In this document: positions 9,053 to 17,583 of the stretch, piece by piece | How positions within the stretch are numbered: position 1 is the stretch's first letter | How the letters are laid out: each line of letters starts with the position of its first letter | Assembly (NCBI GenBank): GCA_023301765.1 | Contig: JALZUC010000031.1 | Location: 1-44,552 of the forward strand | Source of the DNA: Akkermansiaceae bacterium | GTDB taxonomy: Bacteria; Verrucomicrobiota; Verrucomicrobiia; Verrucomicrobiales; Akkermansiaceae | Direction of reading: 5' to 3' | Length of the DNA: 44,552 nucleotides | Made by a program: the position numbers and the translations under genes | Notes under the pieces: model-generated | The model's input: the letters and a program-made list of their open reading frames with translations, nothing else | Told to the model about the DNA's origin: nothing | Database searches by the model: none

Positions 9053-10438
9053 TTATTTGATCCGTAGTTCGACTTTGCGATCACTTTCGTTGCCACCAGT
9101 ATTGGCAGCCTTGGCCGCGCCAAATGAGACGACCGTAAATTTTTGCTCAGAAACCCCTTTTGCTCCAAGAGCTCTGACAACTGAGTTTGCCCGCTTCTTA
9201 CTCAGTTTTCTATTGAATTCTGCATTACCAGTAGCATCTGCATGCCCACCTATGACAAAACTGACACCATCGCCAGCTTTTGAAATAGCCGCGCTTAAAG
9301 CATCTATTTTTTCTTGTTGGTCCACCCTCACATCACTTGACCCGCTATCGAAGAAAATTTGATTAAGGGCAAACGCCTCCAGTAACATCCTTTGCGCAGT
9401 ATCATCTAACTTTGACTCAGATTGGTAACCAGGGTAATGATATTCGGATGAATATAACTCTAGGCCTGATACTGGCTTTAAGCCCATATTACCTAGTTCT
9501 GCTAGCCATTGTTTCTCTAACATCGCAGTTCCTGGGCCAGTTAAGGTAACCTCGTCATGCATGATATTCATGCCCCTAGCACCTTTACTACCAAAGTAAG
9601 ATGCTACCCACTTACTAAATGCGGGTGTGGCTATAGAAGGGTGAAGCTCAGTAAAGTCATCTGTTTTCACTTCAATAACATCGGACTTAAACAATTCATC
9701 AGATTTAAAGTCATTAGGAGCATTACCACTAATTGCTGACACCCCTCCTGCATTACTCAACGCTAACTTAGTAGGAGTAGGATCTACTATTTCAAATGCA
9801 GATGAATCCATAGTAATATTCATTCCCTCTGCTGCATTCAAAATACCATCTTTTATTTTCGCCGTCACTTGTCCGTATGCCTTCAAGGTATTGTCACGGG
9901 CATTAATCCTGTAACCTCGATCACCTTTTAACTTAAGATAACTCGCTGACCACTCTGCTAGTTTTGTATTCCTTAGTAAACTGGAGTCACGATAAACAGT
10001 ATCATGGTTCAATGAATTAGCGGCTACTACTCTATTTAAGCCAATAAATTCAGAGCTATTTAAACTGTTCAATAATCCGTCGGGGTCACCAACGTTCCCC
10101 GATAATGCTATCTCTCTACCCTCCTTCTTTACATTTACATCACCGTAGACCTGCACATTATATTCAGAGGCTTTCACTCTCACAGCCCCACCACCCAGGG
10201 AGTCGATCGCCTGTTTAACCTCACTCACCCCATCTTTATCTTCAACAATACCTGATATACTAACATCTAACTTATCCATGGTATATACGGCATCGCTGAT
10301 ACCATGTGCACCTATGACACCCTCGATTTCTGCCAATAGTGCGGGTTTAAGTTTTTTCTCAAACTTCGCATTCTGAAAATACGCGAAGAAAAAAGGTGTT
10401 AGGATCAGGGCTAATAGAGAAACTATAAATATTTTCAT
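9053..10438 (-). CDS. BON-repeat and OmpA-like peptidoglycan-binding protein
   Basis: A protein of about 461 residues starting at the ATG at 10438 (MKIFIVSLLALILTPFFF), which opens directly into an N-terminal membrane anchor; the frame extends 15 codons further upstream. The middle carries BON-like repeats (KLDVSISGIVEDKDGVSEVKQ and AREIALSGNVGD-like segments). The last ~120 residues are an OmpA/MotB domain (QIFFDSGSSDVRVDQQ, GGHADATGNAEFNRKLSKKRA, ESDRKVELRIK) that binds peptidoglycan. There is no transmembrane beta-barrel. The layout recalls mycobacterial ArfA (BON plus OmpA domain). The adjacent coiled-coil HhH gene is the likely partner. Confidence 0.82.
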   Translation of the reverse strand: MKIFIVSLLALILTPFFFAYFQNAKFEKKLKPALLAEIEGVIGAHGISDAVYTMDKLDVSISGIVEDKDGVSEVKQAIDSLGGGAVRVKASEYNVQVYGDVNVKKEGREIALSGNVGDPDGLLNSLNSSEFIGLNRVVAANSLNHDTVYRDSSLLRNTKLAEWSASYLKLKGDRGYRINARDNTLKAYGQVTAKIKDGILNAAEGMNITMDSSAFEIVDPTPTKLALSNAGGVSAISGNAPNDFKSDELFKSDVIEVKTDDFTELHPSIATPAFSKWVASYFGSKGARGMNIMHDEVTLTGPGTAMLEKQWLAELGNMGLKPVSGLELYSSEYHYPGYQSESKLDDTAQRMLLEAFALNQIFFDSGSSDVRVDQQEKIDALSAAISKAGDGVSFVIGGHADATGNAEFNRKLSKKRANSVVRALGAKGVSEQKFTVVSFGAAKAANTGGNESDRKVELRIK

Positions 10439-10635
10439 GGGCGTTACATTTCTTATGAAGCATAAACTAGTTATATTTGTCACATTATTTTATCTGAAAA
10501 ATAGATTTTTTTTACATCATACTCATTACACCCTAAAGTAAGCTTTGTATTTCAGTTCAACTATTTTCTAACTATACAGTCACTATTGCTTTTTTGCTCT
10601 TGAAGAGCTCCTTCATGATGTAATAATCTTGTCGT

Positions 10636-11808
10636 ATGAAAATTCTAGCATCCACTGTCATCCTTTTAACCGTAAGCTTTTCAAGTATTTACGGAATTAC
10701 ACCAAAGGATGTCAAAAAACTGAACATCGGCGATTCTGCACCTGACTTCAATCTACCTGCTACAGATGGGAAAAATTACACCCTCTCTGATTTCAGCAAG
10801 CCAGACGTTTTGATGATCTACTTTACCGGCACCCACTGCCCAGTATCTCATGCCCAAGAGCTGCGCCTGCAAAAACTAGTAAAAGACCTCAAAGGTCAAA
10901 GTTTTGGCGTAGTAGCAATTAACCCCAATCATAACGATGGCTGTTGCCCTGATGAATTCAGCTACTCTAAATATACAGAATCTTTTGAAGACTCTGTCAG
11001 GTATGCCAAAGATCTCGGCTGGAACTTCCCGTTCCTCTATGATGGAGAAAAGCAAATAACAGCAAGAGCATATGGTGTTACCAACACTCCCCACGTATTC
11101 ATTTTTGATAAAGAGCGGAAATTGCAATATGTAGGCCGCTTTGATGATTCTAGATTTCGTGATGATTCTACCGTAAAAAAAACAGATGCAGAAAATGCCA
11201 TCAAATCACTACTAGCAGGACAACCAGTCCTTGTAGCCTCTACTAGCCCATTTGGCTGCTCTACGAAATGGCGTGAAAAGAAGCAATATGTCATAGCAGA
11301 TGACATTGCCTGGAAAGGCAGAAAGGCCATCGTTGAAAAAATTGATTCCGCCGGCATCAAAAAACTCCGCGCCAATGGCACTCACAAACTACGCATGTTT
11401 AACGTCTGGTCCACCGACTGCATTCCTTGTGTGCAAGAAATGCCCGAGTTCACAAAAATCGTCAGACGTTATAGCCGCAGAAATTTTGATCTCATCACCA
11501 TCTCCTTGGATAACCCTAACAGGATAGAGAACGTTAAAAACTTCCTCGGTAAACACCAAATTGTAGCGGGAGGAAACATCACACAATCACTGAAGCGTGA
11601 AGGCCGCACCACCAATAACTACCTACTTACAGATCCCAGTATAGACAATCTTATAGCCTCACTAGATTCTAAATGGGATGGTTCTACACCCTACACTATC
11701 ATCGTGAATACAGCTGGAGAAATAGTCTATCGTAAATCTGGTAAAGTAGATCCACTCGTCCTCAAAACGGAGATATTAAAAGAAATTAAAGAATACTTCG
11801 TCCCTTAA
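10636..11808 (+). CDS. Exported protein with two thioredoxin-fold domains
   Basis: A 390-residue protein with a signal peptide (residues 1-20). The first domain (about 30-195) is peroxiredoxin/AhpC-TSA-like: GDSAPDFNLPATDGKNYTL, then YFTGTHCPVSHAQE, which keeps one active-site Cys and Ser in place of the second, and later GVTNTPHVFIFDKE. The second domain (about 235-385) is TlpA-like, with a CIPC redox motif (NVWSTDCIPCVQEMPEF) and TPYTIIVNTAGEIVYR. Tandem fusion of a one-Cys and a CxxC domain suggests internal electron relay. The upstream region (10484-10635) holds an AT-rich promoter-like stretch and the palindrome GCTCTTGAAGAGC, but no assigned operator. Confidence 0.82.
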   Translation: MKILASTVILLTVSFSSIYGITPKDVKKLNIGDSAPDFNLPATDGKNYTLSDFSKPDVLMIYFTGTHCPVSHAQELRLQKLVKDLKGQSFGVVAINPNHNDGCCPDEFSYSKYTESFEDSVRYAKDLGWNFPFLYDGEKQITARAYGVTNTPHVFIFDKERKLQYVGRFDDSRFRDDSTVKKTDAENAIKSLLAGQPVLVASTSPFGCSTKWREKKQYVIADDIAWKGRKAIVEKIDSAGIKKLRANGTHKLRMFNVWSTDCIPCVQEMPEFTKIVRRYSRRNFDLITISLDNPNRIENVKNFLGKHQIVAGGNITQSLKREGRTTNNYLLTDPSIDNLIASLDSKWDGSTPYTIIVNTAGEIVYRKSGKVDPLVLKTEILKEIKEYFVP

Positions 11809-11907
11809 CCATTAAGGGGATGCATAGACACGGGGGCTAATTCTGCCCCAGTATACAAGTAACCCCTTCGCCCTATATATATTTTAAAGCCCTAGTAGTC
11901 TTCATTT

Positions 11908-12216
11908 ATGAGGGCAATAATATCATCACCGCTCCTGGCGATTACCTTTAGCATACTAGCCACTCTCATCAGTAGGGCGGCTCCTCTTCACATTGATTTT
12001 TTACACTAGTATCAGTATGCACCGCTACTACGGGACTCAGGCCGCTTTACCACACTTGAGGAGGTTATAGACTACTATAATGGACCTATGAAACGCACAC
12101 AGACTCTAGATCCCAATCTTGCCAAATACCCACACGGGCTCGGACTCACAAACTCTGATAAAAAGGCACTTATTGCTTTCTTAAGAACCCTCACAGATCC
12201 AGCAGTAAAAAACTAA
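11908..12216 (+). pseudogene. Remnant of a di-heme cytochrome/cytochrome c peroxidase gene
   Basis: The frame starts with ATG and a signal-peptide-like segment (ISSPLLAITFSILATLIS), passes an in-frame TAG at 12007-12009, and continues with YAPLLRDSGRFTTLEEVIDYYNG and LGLTNSDKKALIAFLRTL to TAA. The second part matches the C-terminal end of MauG/cytochrome c peroxidase-like proteins (APYMHDGRF-type segment, TLEEVVxFYN, ALxAFLxTLTDP). Both CxxCH heme motifs are missing, so a large internal deletion joined signal peptide and tail, followed or preceded by the nonsense mutation. It is unlikely to make a functional product. The rest of 11809-12245 holds only a weak GGGGC/GCCCC hairpin near 11838-11855. 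Confidence 0.62.
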
Positions 12217-12245
12217 TAAACTACGCACATATCATCCATGTATTG

Positions 12246-13628
12246 TTACTGCCTAGTCTCTTCCAGCCACTTGTCTAACAAGCTATTTAGCTCATTCACA
12301 GTCTCAGGGTGCTTACTCGCGACATTGTTCTGTTCACCTACATCTTTAGCCAAGTTATATAATTCCGTGGGCTCATTATTATCAAAACGAATAAGTTTCC
12401 AATCACCGAGCAAAATGGCATGTGAAGGACGATGACCACCAGAATGCCTATGTGGGTAGGTCCAGGCCAGAAAGCGATCTTCTAGCGCTTGATTAGTCTC
12501 TCCATGCAGGATCTTTTTAAGAGACATGCCGTCTAGGTGCTGTTCAGGCTTCAGAGGAATTTTGCATAACTCTAGTAAAGTCGGGTAGAAATCCGTGGTG
12601 ATCATTCGCAAATCACTCTTCATGGGCTTAATCATACCCGGCCAGCTAATGATAGTAGGGACGCGCACACCACCCTCATAGGTCCAGGCCTTACCAGACC
12701 TGTAGGGCACGTTAGAAGTAGGGCCTATTGACCTAGTGTGAAAAGTCAACCCCCCATTATCTGAGGTAAAGACCACTATCGTGTTCGCTAACATCTGACT
12801 ATCCTTCAGCGCCTTAAGGACACGTCCCACGTTAGTGTCCAGGTTTTCCATCATCGCCGCGTACACTGGGTTTTCCTGACGTGTGAGCATCCGGGTTTTA
12901 TACTTATCCGGCACAGTTTGATAATCTGCATCCCCGAACTTTTCTTTCCGCTTCCTCTTATATTTTTTAACTAGCTCCTCAGGTGCCTGAATAGGTGTAT
13001 GCACTGCATAATGTGAGAAGCATAAGAAAAACGGCTTATCACTCTTCTGGGAAATATACTTGATCGCTTTATCTGTAAGAACATCCGTCAAGTAATCACC
13101 CTTTTTGTAATCTTTTAGATCAGGCACCCCAGTAAGCCTCTTTCCAGATCCAAACGGGTAGAAATAAGATCCAGGTTGACCAGCCCGATTCACCGCTACT
13201 GTATACTCAAATCCCTGATGGCGAGGCTGCACCGCATCAGCCTTCCCTAGGTGCCATTTACCAATATAGCCTGTACGGTACCCAGCCTCTTTAAATGCCT
13301 CACCAATCGTCACCTCAGATAAGTCTAAGCTAACTTTATCACCTGAAATCCACTGTGTTATACCTACTCTCTGCGGTGCTTTACCTGTCATTAGAGAGGC
13401 CCGTGTAGGTGAACATACAGGATGTGATGAATAAGCGTTTTTGAAATTAACACCACTATTTGCCAGCGCATCAATATGCGGTGTTTCGTAAAACAATGAC
13501 CCATTTACACCAATATCTTTCACCCCAAGGTCATCGATAAAAAAAACAAGCACATTAGGTCTCTCAGCCGCCATACCAGTGGACGCCATGCTTAAACTTG
13601 TGATGAGTGCTGTGATAATCTTCTTCAT
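12246..13628 (-). CDS. Secreted sulfatase (arylsulfatase A family)
   Basis: A 460-residue exported sulfatase. Residues 1-20 are a signal peptide. The metal site begins NVLVFFIDDLGVKDIG. The catalytic signature CSPTRASLMTGK (about residues 72-83) has the Cys that is converted to formylglycine. GYIGKWHLGK, FFLCFSHYAVHTPIQAP and VVFTSDNGG are other conserved active-site blocks. It would hydrolyse sulfate esters of polysaccharides, typical of marine Verrucomicrobiota and Planctomycetes; the substrate is unknown. No formylglycine-generating enzyme is in the window. It lies about 100 bp downstream of an intrinsic terminator read on the same strand, so it probably has its own promoter or is controlled by that terminator. 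Confidence 0.93.
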   Translation of the reverse strand: MKKIITALITSLSMASTGMAAERPNVLVFFIDDLGVKDIGVNGSLFYETPHIDALANSGVNFKNAYSSHPVCSPTRASLMTGKAPQRVGITQWISGDKVSLDLSEVTIGEAFKEAGYRTGYIGKWHLGKADAVQPRHQGFEYTVAVNRAGQPGSYFYPFGSGKRLTGVPDLKDYKKGDYLTDVLTDKAIKYISQKSDKPFFLCFSHYAVHTPIQAPEELVKKYKRKRKEKFGDADYQTVPDKYKTRMLTRQENPVYAAMMENLDTNVGRVLKALKDSQMLANTIVVFTSDNGGLTFHTRSIGPTSNVPYRSGKAWTYEGGVRVPTIISWPGMIKPMKSDLRMITTDFYPTLLELCKIPLKPEQHLDGMSLKKILHGETNQALEDRFLAWTYPHRHSGGHRPSHAILLGDWKLIRFDNNEPTELYNLAKDVGEQNNVASKHPETVNELNSLLDKWLEETRQ

Positions 13629-13729
13629 TCTTAAATAGTATATATTCCTAAAGTTAGTAATTCATTCAATAACTTTTCTAGAAAATCACCACTGCCATTA
13701 CAAAAAAACGTATTTTATCCATAAAAAAG

Positions 13730-13762
13730 AAGCCCCCAGCGGAGCAGCTGGAGACTTCTATA
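13730..13762 (-). terminator. Orphan intrinsic terminator on the minus strand
   Basis: Read on the minus strand, AGAAG-CTCCAGC-type left arm and GCTGGGGGCTTCT right arm form a strong GC-rich hairpin (AGAAGTCTCCAGC / GCTGGGGGCTTCT with small mismatches), followed by a run of six T. It points away from the helicase gene and lies upstream of the sulfatase start, so no annotated gene ends here. It implies a short transcript from 13.8-13.9 kb or an attenuator in the sulfatase leader. Confidence 0.75.
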
Positions 13763-13918
13763 AAATGCTCTAAAGTATCATAAATGATTCCATAGAGCTC
13801 ACTGCGGTTTGGCAGGCCAGACTTCTGCGGTATAGTTCTGCTCTTGTCAATCTAAGTCACTACCACCTTCGTGATTGAATCTCTGTCACCACCAGTCATG
13901 TTCTGCACCACATGTCAT
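13763..13918 (-). ncRNA. Candidate short transcript or tiny UGA-containing ORF ahead of the orphan terminator
   Basis: This minus-strand stretch leads into the terminator at 13730-13762. It holds a hairpin just before the terminator: GCTCTA/TAGAGC with an inner ATCAT/ATGAT pairing (about 13765-13796). It also holds a 39-codon frame from ATG at 13918 to TGA at 13799 starting MTCGAEHDWW and ending QNYTAEVWPAKPQ, broken by TGA at codons 11 and 24. A 5-bp hairpin with GAAG loop lies 16 nt after the first TGA. I cannot decide between a structured RNA, a leader and a small recoded peptide. The opposite-strand helicase ATG (13912) overlaps the candidate ATG. Confidence 0.35.
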
Positions 13919-15096
13919 TTACCTCTCTCGGTGTCTCACACTCCCTCATCAAGGCCCTAAATGCCCAAGGTATTTCTGCTGCCACGCCTATACAAGAAGG
14001 TGCTATCCCCCCTGTATTAGCACACAAAGACGTATTAGGCATTGCCGAAACTGGCTCGGGGAAAACCATCAGCTACGTACTCCCCACCCTACAAAAACTA
14101 GAGGCACGCGTAGAACCAAAACGACACCGCGAGCCTACCATCCTTACTCTAGTCCCCACCCGTGAGCTCGCGCAGCAGGTTCACAGTGTCTTTGAAGAAT
14201 TTCTCCCCGCACTGACAGACCGCTATCACTCTATGGCCGTTCACGGTGGAGTTTCTATTAACCCACAGATGCAAGCCGTTGGTAAAGCTGACATCCTCGT
14301 CTGCACACCAGGTCGACTCCTCGACCTAGTAAATAAAAATGCCGTTAATCTCACTAGCATCACTACCTTAATATTAGATGAAGCTGATAAAATGCTCAGC
14401 CTAGGATTTAAGGAAGAAATAGACAGCATCATAGCCCGGCTTCCCAAAAAACGCCAAAACCTACTATTTTCTGCCACCCTAAGCGAGGACCTTAGCTCCA
14501 TTCATAAGATGCTGTTAGATCAGCCTACCATTGTTAAAATAACCACTCCACAGCCCACGCTCAATGCAGACACCCCATGTGAGTCAGAAAATCGGTCTAA
14601 AGATCTTATCCATCAACTTGGCTACTTTACCCCTGATGAGAAAAAAGGCCCGCTACTCCGCTACCTGATAAAAAGTAATGAGTATAAGCAGATACTCGTC
14701 TTTGCCTCCTCCACCCGCATGGTAGATAACATCACACGTAAACTCTGGAAAAATAAAATCGATGCCGATGCCATTCACTCCAAAATCAGCCAAACTGGTA
14801 GACGTGAAATCCTGCTGGACTTTAAATCAGGTAAATTAAAAGTCCTCGTAACTACAGACCTCTTAGCACGAGGTATCGATATCGATCACCTCCCATGTGT
14901 GATAAACTACGAGCTACCCCGCTCACCGAAAGACTACATTCACCGTATAGGTAGAACAGGCCGCGCTGGAGCATCTGGAAACGCTATCTCTCTCATATCT
15001 CCTGAGGAAATACACCACTTCAGAGTGATCCAAAAAAAGATGGGACACCGAGTAAAGATGCTCCATTCAGCGGATATTAACCTACATGGGTATTAA
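13912..15096 (+). CDS. DEAD-box ATP-dependent RNA helicase (RhlE-like)
   Basis: A 394-residue RNA helicase with all core motifs in order: Q motif (FTSLGVSHSLIKALNAQG, TPIQEGAIP), motif I AETGSGKT, Ia PTRELAQQ, GG, TPGRLLD, DEAD (LDEADKMLSLGF), SAT, then in domain 2 VFASSTRMVDN, TTDLLARGIDI and HRIGRTGRAG. It unwinds RNA duplexes using ATP in ribosome assembly or mRNA decay. It ends shortly after the helicase core, lacking a long basic tail, so it is at the compact end of the RhlE-type group. The gene converges with the GAF protein, with 18 bp between stops. Specific orthology (RhlE, DeaD, SrmB) is not decided. Confidence 0.93.
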   Translation: MSFTSLGVSHSLIKALNAQGISAATPIQEGAIPPVLAHKDVLGIAETGSGKTISYVLPTLQKLEARVEPKRHREPTILTLVPTRELAQQVHSVFEEFLPALTDRYHSMAVHGGVSINPQMQAVGKADILVCTPGRLLDLVNKNAVNLTSITTLILDEADKMLSLGFKEEIDSIIARLPKKRQNLLFSATLSEDLSSIHKMLLDQPTIVKITTPQPTLNADTPCESENRSKDLIHQLGYFTPDEKKGPLLRYLIKSNEYKQILVFASSTRMVDNITRKLWKNKIDADAIHSKISQTGRREILLDFKSGKLKVLVTTDLLARGIDIDHLPCVINYELPRSPKDYIHRIGRTGRAGASGNAISLISPEEIHHFRVIQKKMGHRVKMLHSADINLHGY

Positions 15097-15114
15097 AATC
15101 TAGTGCCACTTGAT

Positions 15115-15531
15115 CTACAAAAAGGCTGCCATATGCTCTCCCAGTAGCGCCAGCCGCTCTTTCTCAGTATCACTAAACTCATAGGGCTCCACCTTCCCCA
15201 CTCCCAGTGTCCCTACTACCTGACTACCGTCGGGTGAAAAAATAGGCACAGCTAATGAACCAGAAGCCCCAGTTCCACGGGCATCTTCTTTAGCCACACC
15301 ACCGAGGTCCTCTTGCAGATTACATAGCTCCACCGGAGCTCCGCTCTCTGCAGCCACTCCAGCAATACCTTTGCCAAATGGAATCTGCGCAATTTTTTCA
15401 ATTAAAAAGTCTGGCACACCAGCGTGACTAACAATTTCCAATAATTCACCATCCGCCCGGTGCAAAGTACCAGTCTGACAGCCGAACTCATCCATCACCT
15501 CCTTTAATTTTACATCCACCTCATTCATCAC
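15115..15531 (-). CDS. GAF-domain protein
   Basis: A 138-residue protein made of a single GAF domain: GTLHRADGELLEIVSHAGVP, then PFGKGIAGVAAESGAPVEL, SGSLAVPIFSPDG, VVGTLGVGKVEPYEF and SDTEKERLALLGEHMAAFL. GAF domains bind small molecules or sense redox state. The protein has two Cys (TGTL-proximal Cys19 and ELCNL), but not the Cys pattern needed to assign methionine-(R)-sulfoxide reductase (fRMsr) with confidence. No output domain is attached, so it would act as a stand-alone sensor or adapter. It is convergent with the helicase. Confidence 0.8.
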   Translation of the reverse strand: MMNEVDVKLKEVMDEFGCQTGTLHRADGELLEIVSHAGVPDFLIEKIAQIPFGKGIAGVAAESGAPVELCNLQEDLGGVAKEDARGTGASGSLAVPIFSPDGSQVVGTLGVGKVEPYEFSDTEKERLALLGEHMAAFL

Positions 15532-15644
15532 TCACTCTGTAGACATATACTACGGGTAAGTCCAACTTCTAGAATCAATAAATACCTCACGGCGATGCTA
15601 AAATCAGCCTTCTCATAAAACTAAAAATACGTTAATTAACTCAC

Positions 15645-16679
15645 ATGCGCACGAATTTCCTCCATCACATCAAACTTCATATCACTGCCATACTACTGTT
15701 CAGTGGCATGCTATCTCATGCAGAGACACGTATGGCACCAGATTTTGGTGATTCTATTACATGGGAAGACAGAGGTGAAGCCCCCTCACTCACTAACCTA
15801 GAAGGTAAATCTGTTATCGTCATCTTTTTCCAAAGCTGGTGCGGTATCTGTAATGGCTGGTCAGGTAAAATGTTTAAACAAATCGAAAATGCCTACCAAG
15901 ATAAACCAGAGGTAATTATCGTAGCACTTAAAACTGACGGTGGATCCATTGCTGATGCTAAGAAATATCTCGACTCACGTGCCAACACCTCTAACTGGCT
16001 AGTAGGTATCGATAAAAATGCTGCATACTACCAGAGCCTTGCTGGTACTACTAAGCTCTACCACTACACATGGATCAAGCCAGATGGCAGCATTGGAGAA
16101 ATCGAACAAGCCAGCAGATTCTACACACTTAAAGACGGCAGTAAGACTTTTAAGGCCGCCTATCCTAAGATCGTAAACCTCTTTACTCAGAACGCCACCC
16201 CTGTTCTCCCCACTGACCAAGCATGGGATGCTGATCTTAAAGACGCTATTGACTCAGCTGAAAAAGGCCGCTTCCTCACCGCCCTCAAGCTAGCTAACAA
16301 GTCCAGAAACGAAAATGCAGAAACTCTTAAGTCTGCCATTTCACAGAAAGTAGCAACCAGCATCACCAAGCTCACCAGCCAAGTCAACGATGCCACAAAC
16401 AAAAATCGATATACTGCATACCTAAAGCTCAATGGCATAGCAGATAGCTACGGCTCATCTTCACACGGTAAAGCTGCCCGCCAAGTAGTTAGTTCCACAC
16501 AACGGGAGCCATGGATTCGCAATGAAATAGAAGCTCAAAAAGACTATCAGTCCATCATGAAACGCTCAGCCAGAGCTGATGATGCCCGCAGCCGCGCACG
16601 CATCAAAAAATCACTCCTTAAGTTAAACTCAGAATTCCCAGAAACCTACTACGGACGTCTAGCCGCTGCCGCCAAATAA
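15645..16679 (+). CDS. Exported thioredoxin-like protein with CGIC motif and helical C-terminal region
   Basis: A 344-residue protein with a signal peptide (about residues 1-26, ending SHA). The thioredoxin fold spans ~40-185 and has the redox motif SWCGICNGWSGKMF. It continues with VIIVALKTDGG and YHYTWIKPDGSI, though the cis-Pro loop is not in its classic form. Residues 190-344 are charged, Ala/Lys-rich and helical, with a repeat-like pattern (ESIDSAEKGRFLTALKLANK-type helices), possibly for partner binding. It is predicted to be a periplasmic thiol-disulfide protein. It is one of several redox proteins in this window, besides the double-thioredoxin protein and the two selenoprotein candidates. 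Confidence 0.78.
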   Translation: MRTNFLHHIKLHITAILLFSGMLSHAETRMAPDFGDSITWEDRGEAPSLTNLEGKSVIVIFFQSWCGICNGWSGKMFKQIENAYQDKPEVIIVALKTDGGSIADAKKYLDSRANTSNWLVGIDKNAAYYQSLAGTTKLYHYTWIKPDGSIGEIEQASRFYTLKDGSKTFKAAYPKIVNLFTQNATPVLPTDQAWDADLKDAIDSAEKGRFLTALKLANKSRNENAETLKSAISQKVATSITKLTSQVNDATNKNRYTAYLKLNGIADSYGSSSHGKAARQVVSSTQREPWIRNEIEAQKDYQSIMKRSARADDARSRARIKKSLLKLNSEFPETYYGRLAAAAK

Positions 16680-16743
16680 GCTAGCCAGCCCCCTTACCCA
16701 TACAGAGTAAATATCTGCCGGTATCACAGCAAACGTAGAAAAC

Positions 16744-16785
16744 AAAAAAAATGCACTAACGGAGAATTAGCCTCCCGTTAGTGCA
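16744..16785 (-). terminator. Intrinsic terminator of the small lipoprotein gene
   Basis: On the minus strand TGCACTAACGG and CCGTTAGTGCA form an 11-bp perfect stem (16752-16785) with a 12-nt loop, followed by eight T (16744-16751). It lies 24 bp past the stop of the lipoprotein gene and is also positioned after the convergent thioredoxin gene. Confidence 0.9.
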
Positions 16786-16809
16786 CTTATAAATAATCAC
16801 AGCCTACGC

Positions 16810-17037
16810 CTAGCGTGATAATGACTTAAGCAAGCCAGCTGCTTGACTTTCAATTGGGTTTGTACCGTAGCCAGTCTGACTGCGGATAGCTGATTTTGTG
16901 ATTGGGTCTACATTTTTAGTAGCTGCATCAACAGCTGCATCACCAACGGCTTGAGGAACGATTTTGTTATCAGTAGCGCATGATGATACCAACGCACTTA
17001 CGGCTGCTACAAAGAGGATGTTTTTAAATAGTTTCAT
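16810..17037 (-). CDS. Small lipoprotein
   Basis: A 75-residue protein with a lipoprotein signal peptide (MKLFKNILFVAAVSALVSSC; Cys20 would be lipidated). The mature part is about 55 residues, Ala/Asp-rich, with no recognised domain (IVPQAVGDAAVDAATKNVDP). It resembles entericidin-size envelope lipoproteins only in length. It is monocistronic, with its own strong terminator just downstream. The leader AATTTGATCATTTAATAAAATAACT before the ATG is AT-rich with no Shine-Dalgarno. Real gene status is well supported by lipobox and terminator; function is unknown. Confidence 0.8.
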   Translation of the reverse strand: MKLFKNILFVAAVSALVSSCATDNKIVPQAVGDAAVDAATKNVDPITKSAIRSQTGYGTNPIESQAAGLLKSLSR

Positions 17038-17131
17038 AGTTATTTTATTAAATGATCAAATTGAATTCAATCTTCTCTAGAATTAAACACACTTAAAAAT
17101 AAGCGGTAAAGAAGAAACCACCAACCCTCTA

Positions 17132-17284
17132 CTATGATCGTCTAGGCCTCCTACCTTTTGGGATAGGCTTCCCCTTAAACTTTTGTAATTTACGCTTTTT
17201 ATTCTGCAGTGGCTTAGACCGCTGCTTTTTCTTTCCCCTAGCACTAGTGCTATGTTGCTTTTCTGGAGGCTTAGACTCGGACAT
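17132..17284 (-). CDS. Very basic 50-residue hypothetical protein
   Basis: ATG at 17284 to TAG at 17132 encodes 50 residues, of which about 20 are Lys or Arg. It starts MSESKPPEKQHSTSARG and continues GKKKQRSKPLQNKKRKLQK and PKGRRPRRS. Composition is like small ribosome- or nucleic-acid-associated proteins. No family is recognised. It lies about 95 bp upstream of the small lipoprotein gene on the same strand. The coding composition (lysine- and proline-rich with no stop) supports it over chance, but it is short. The gap 17285-17583 is AT-rich and holds nothing I can assign. Confidence 0.5.
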   Translation of the reverse strand: MSESKPPEKQHSTSARGKKKQRSKPLQNKKRKLQKFKGKPIPKGRRPRRS

Positions 17285-17583
17285 TGGCCCACACACTAGC
17301 AAGTATTTCATGATTCACTAATCAAATTCACCGCCAATTAAATATGATTTGCCGATAATATAATTATCACCACAGACGGCCAGCCTCACAATCAGGCCTC
17401 ATTTAAGATAAACATTTCCCTCCTCAATATTTTTGAAAAGTATACCTAAACAATATTTATCAATATATACGTAATCAGCCATAAAGCAGGGCCAATAGTA
17501 AATCATTAAAATATTGTCTTTTAATACCTTAGTAGCGAATCTATTCCCATCAATTCGGTTTCCACATCCTTCCTTAATTTATT

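Noticed and set aside
12007-12009. In-frame TAG in the cytochrome remnant as possible pyrrolysine
   Set aside because: The surrounding gene lacks its heme domain and is clearly deleted; no Pyl-type enzyme context. A pseudogene is simpler.
13862-13880. T-loop-like GATTCAATC suggesting a tRNA
   Set aside because: No matching T-stem, anticodon arm or acceptor stem around it.
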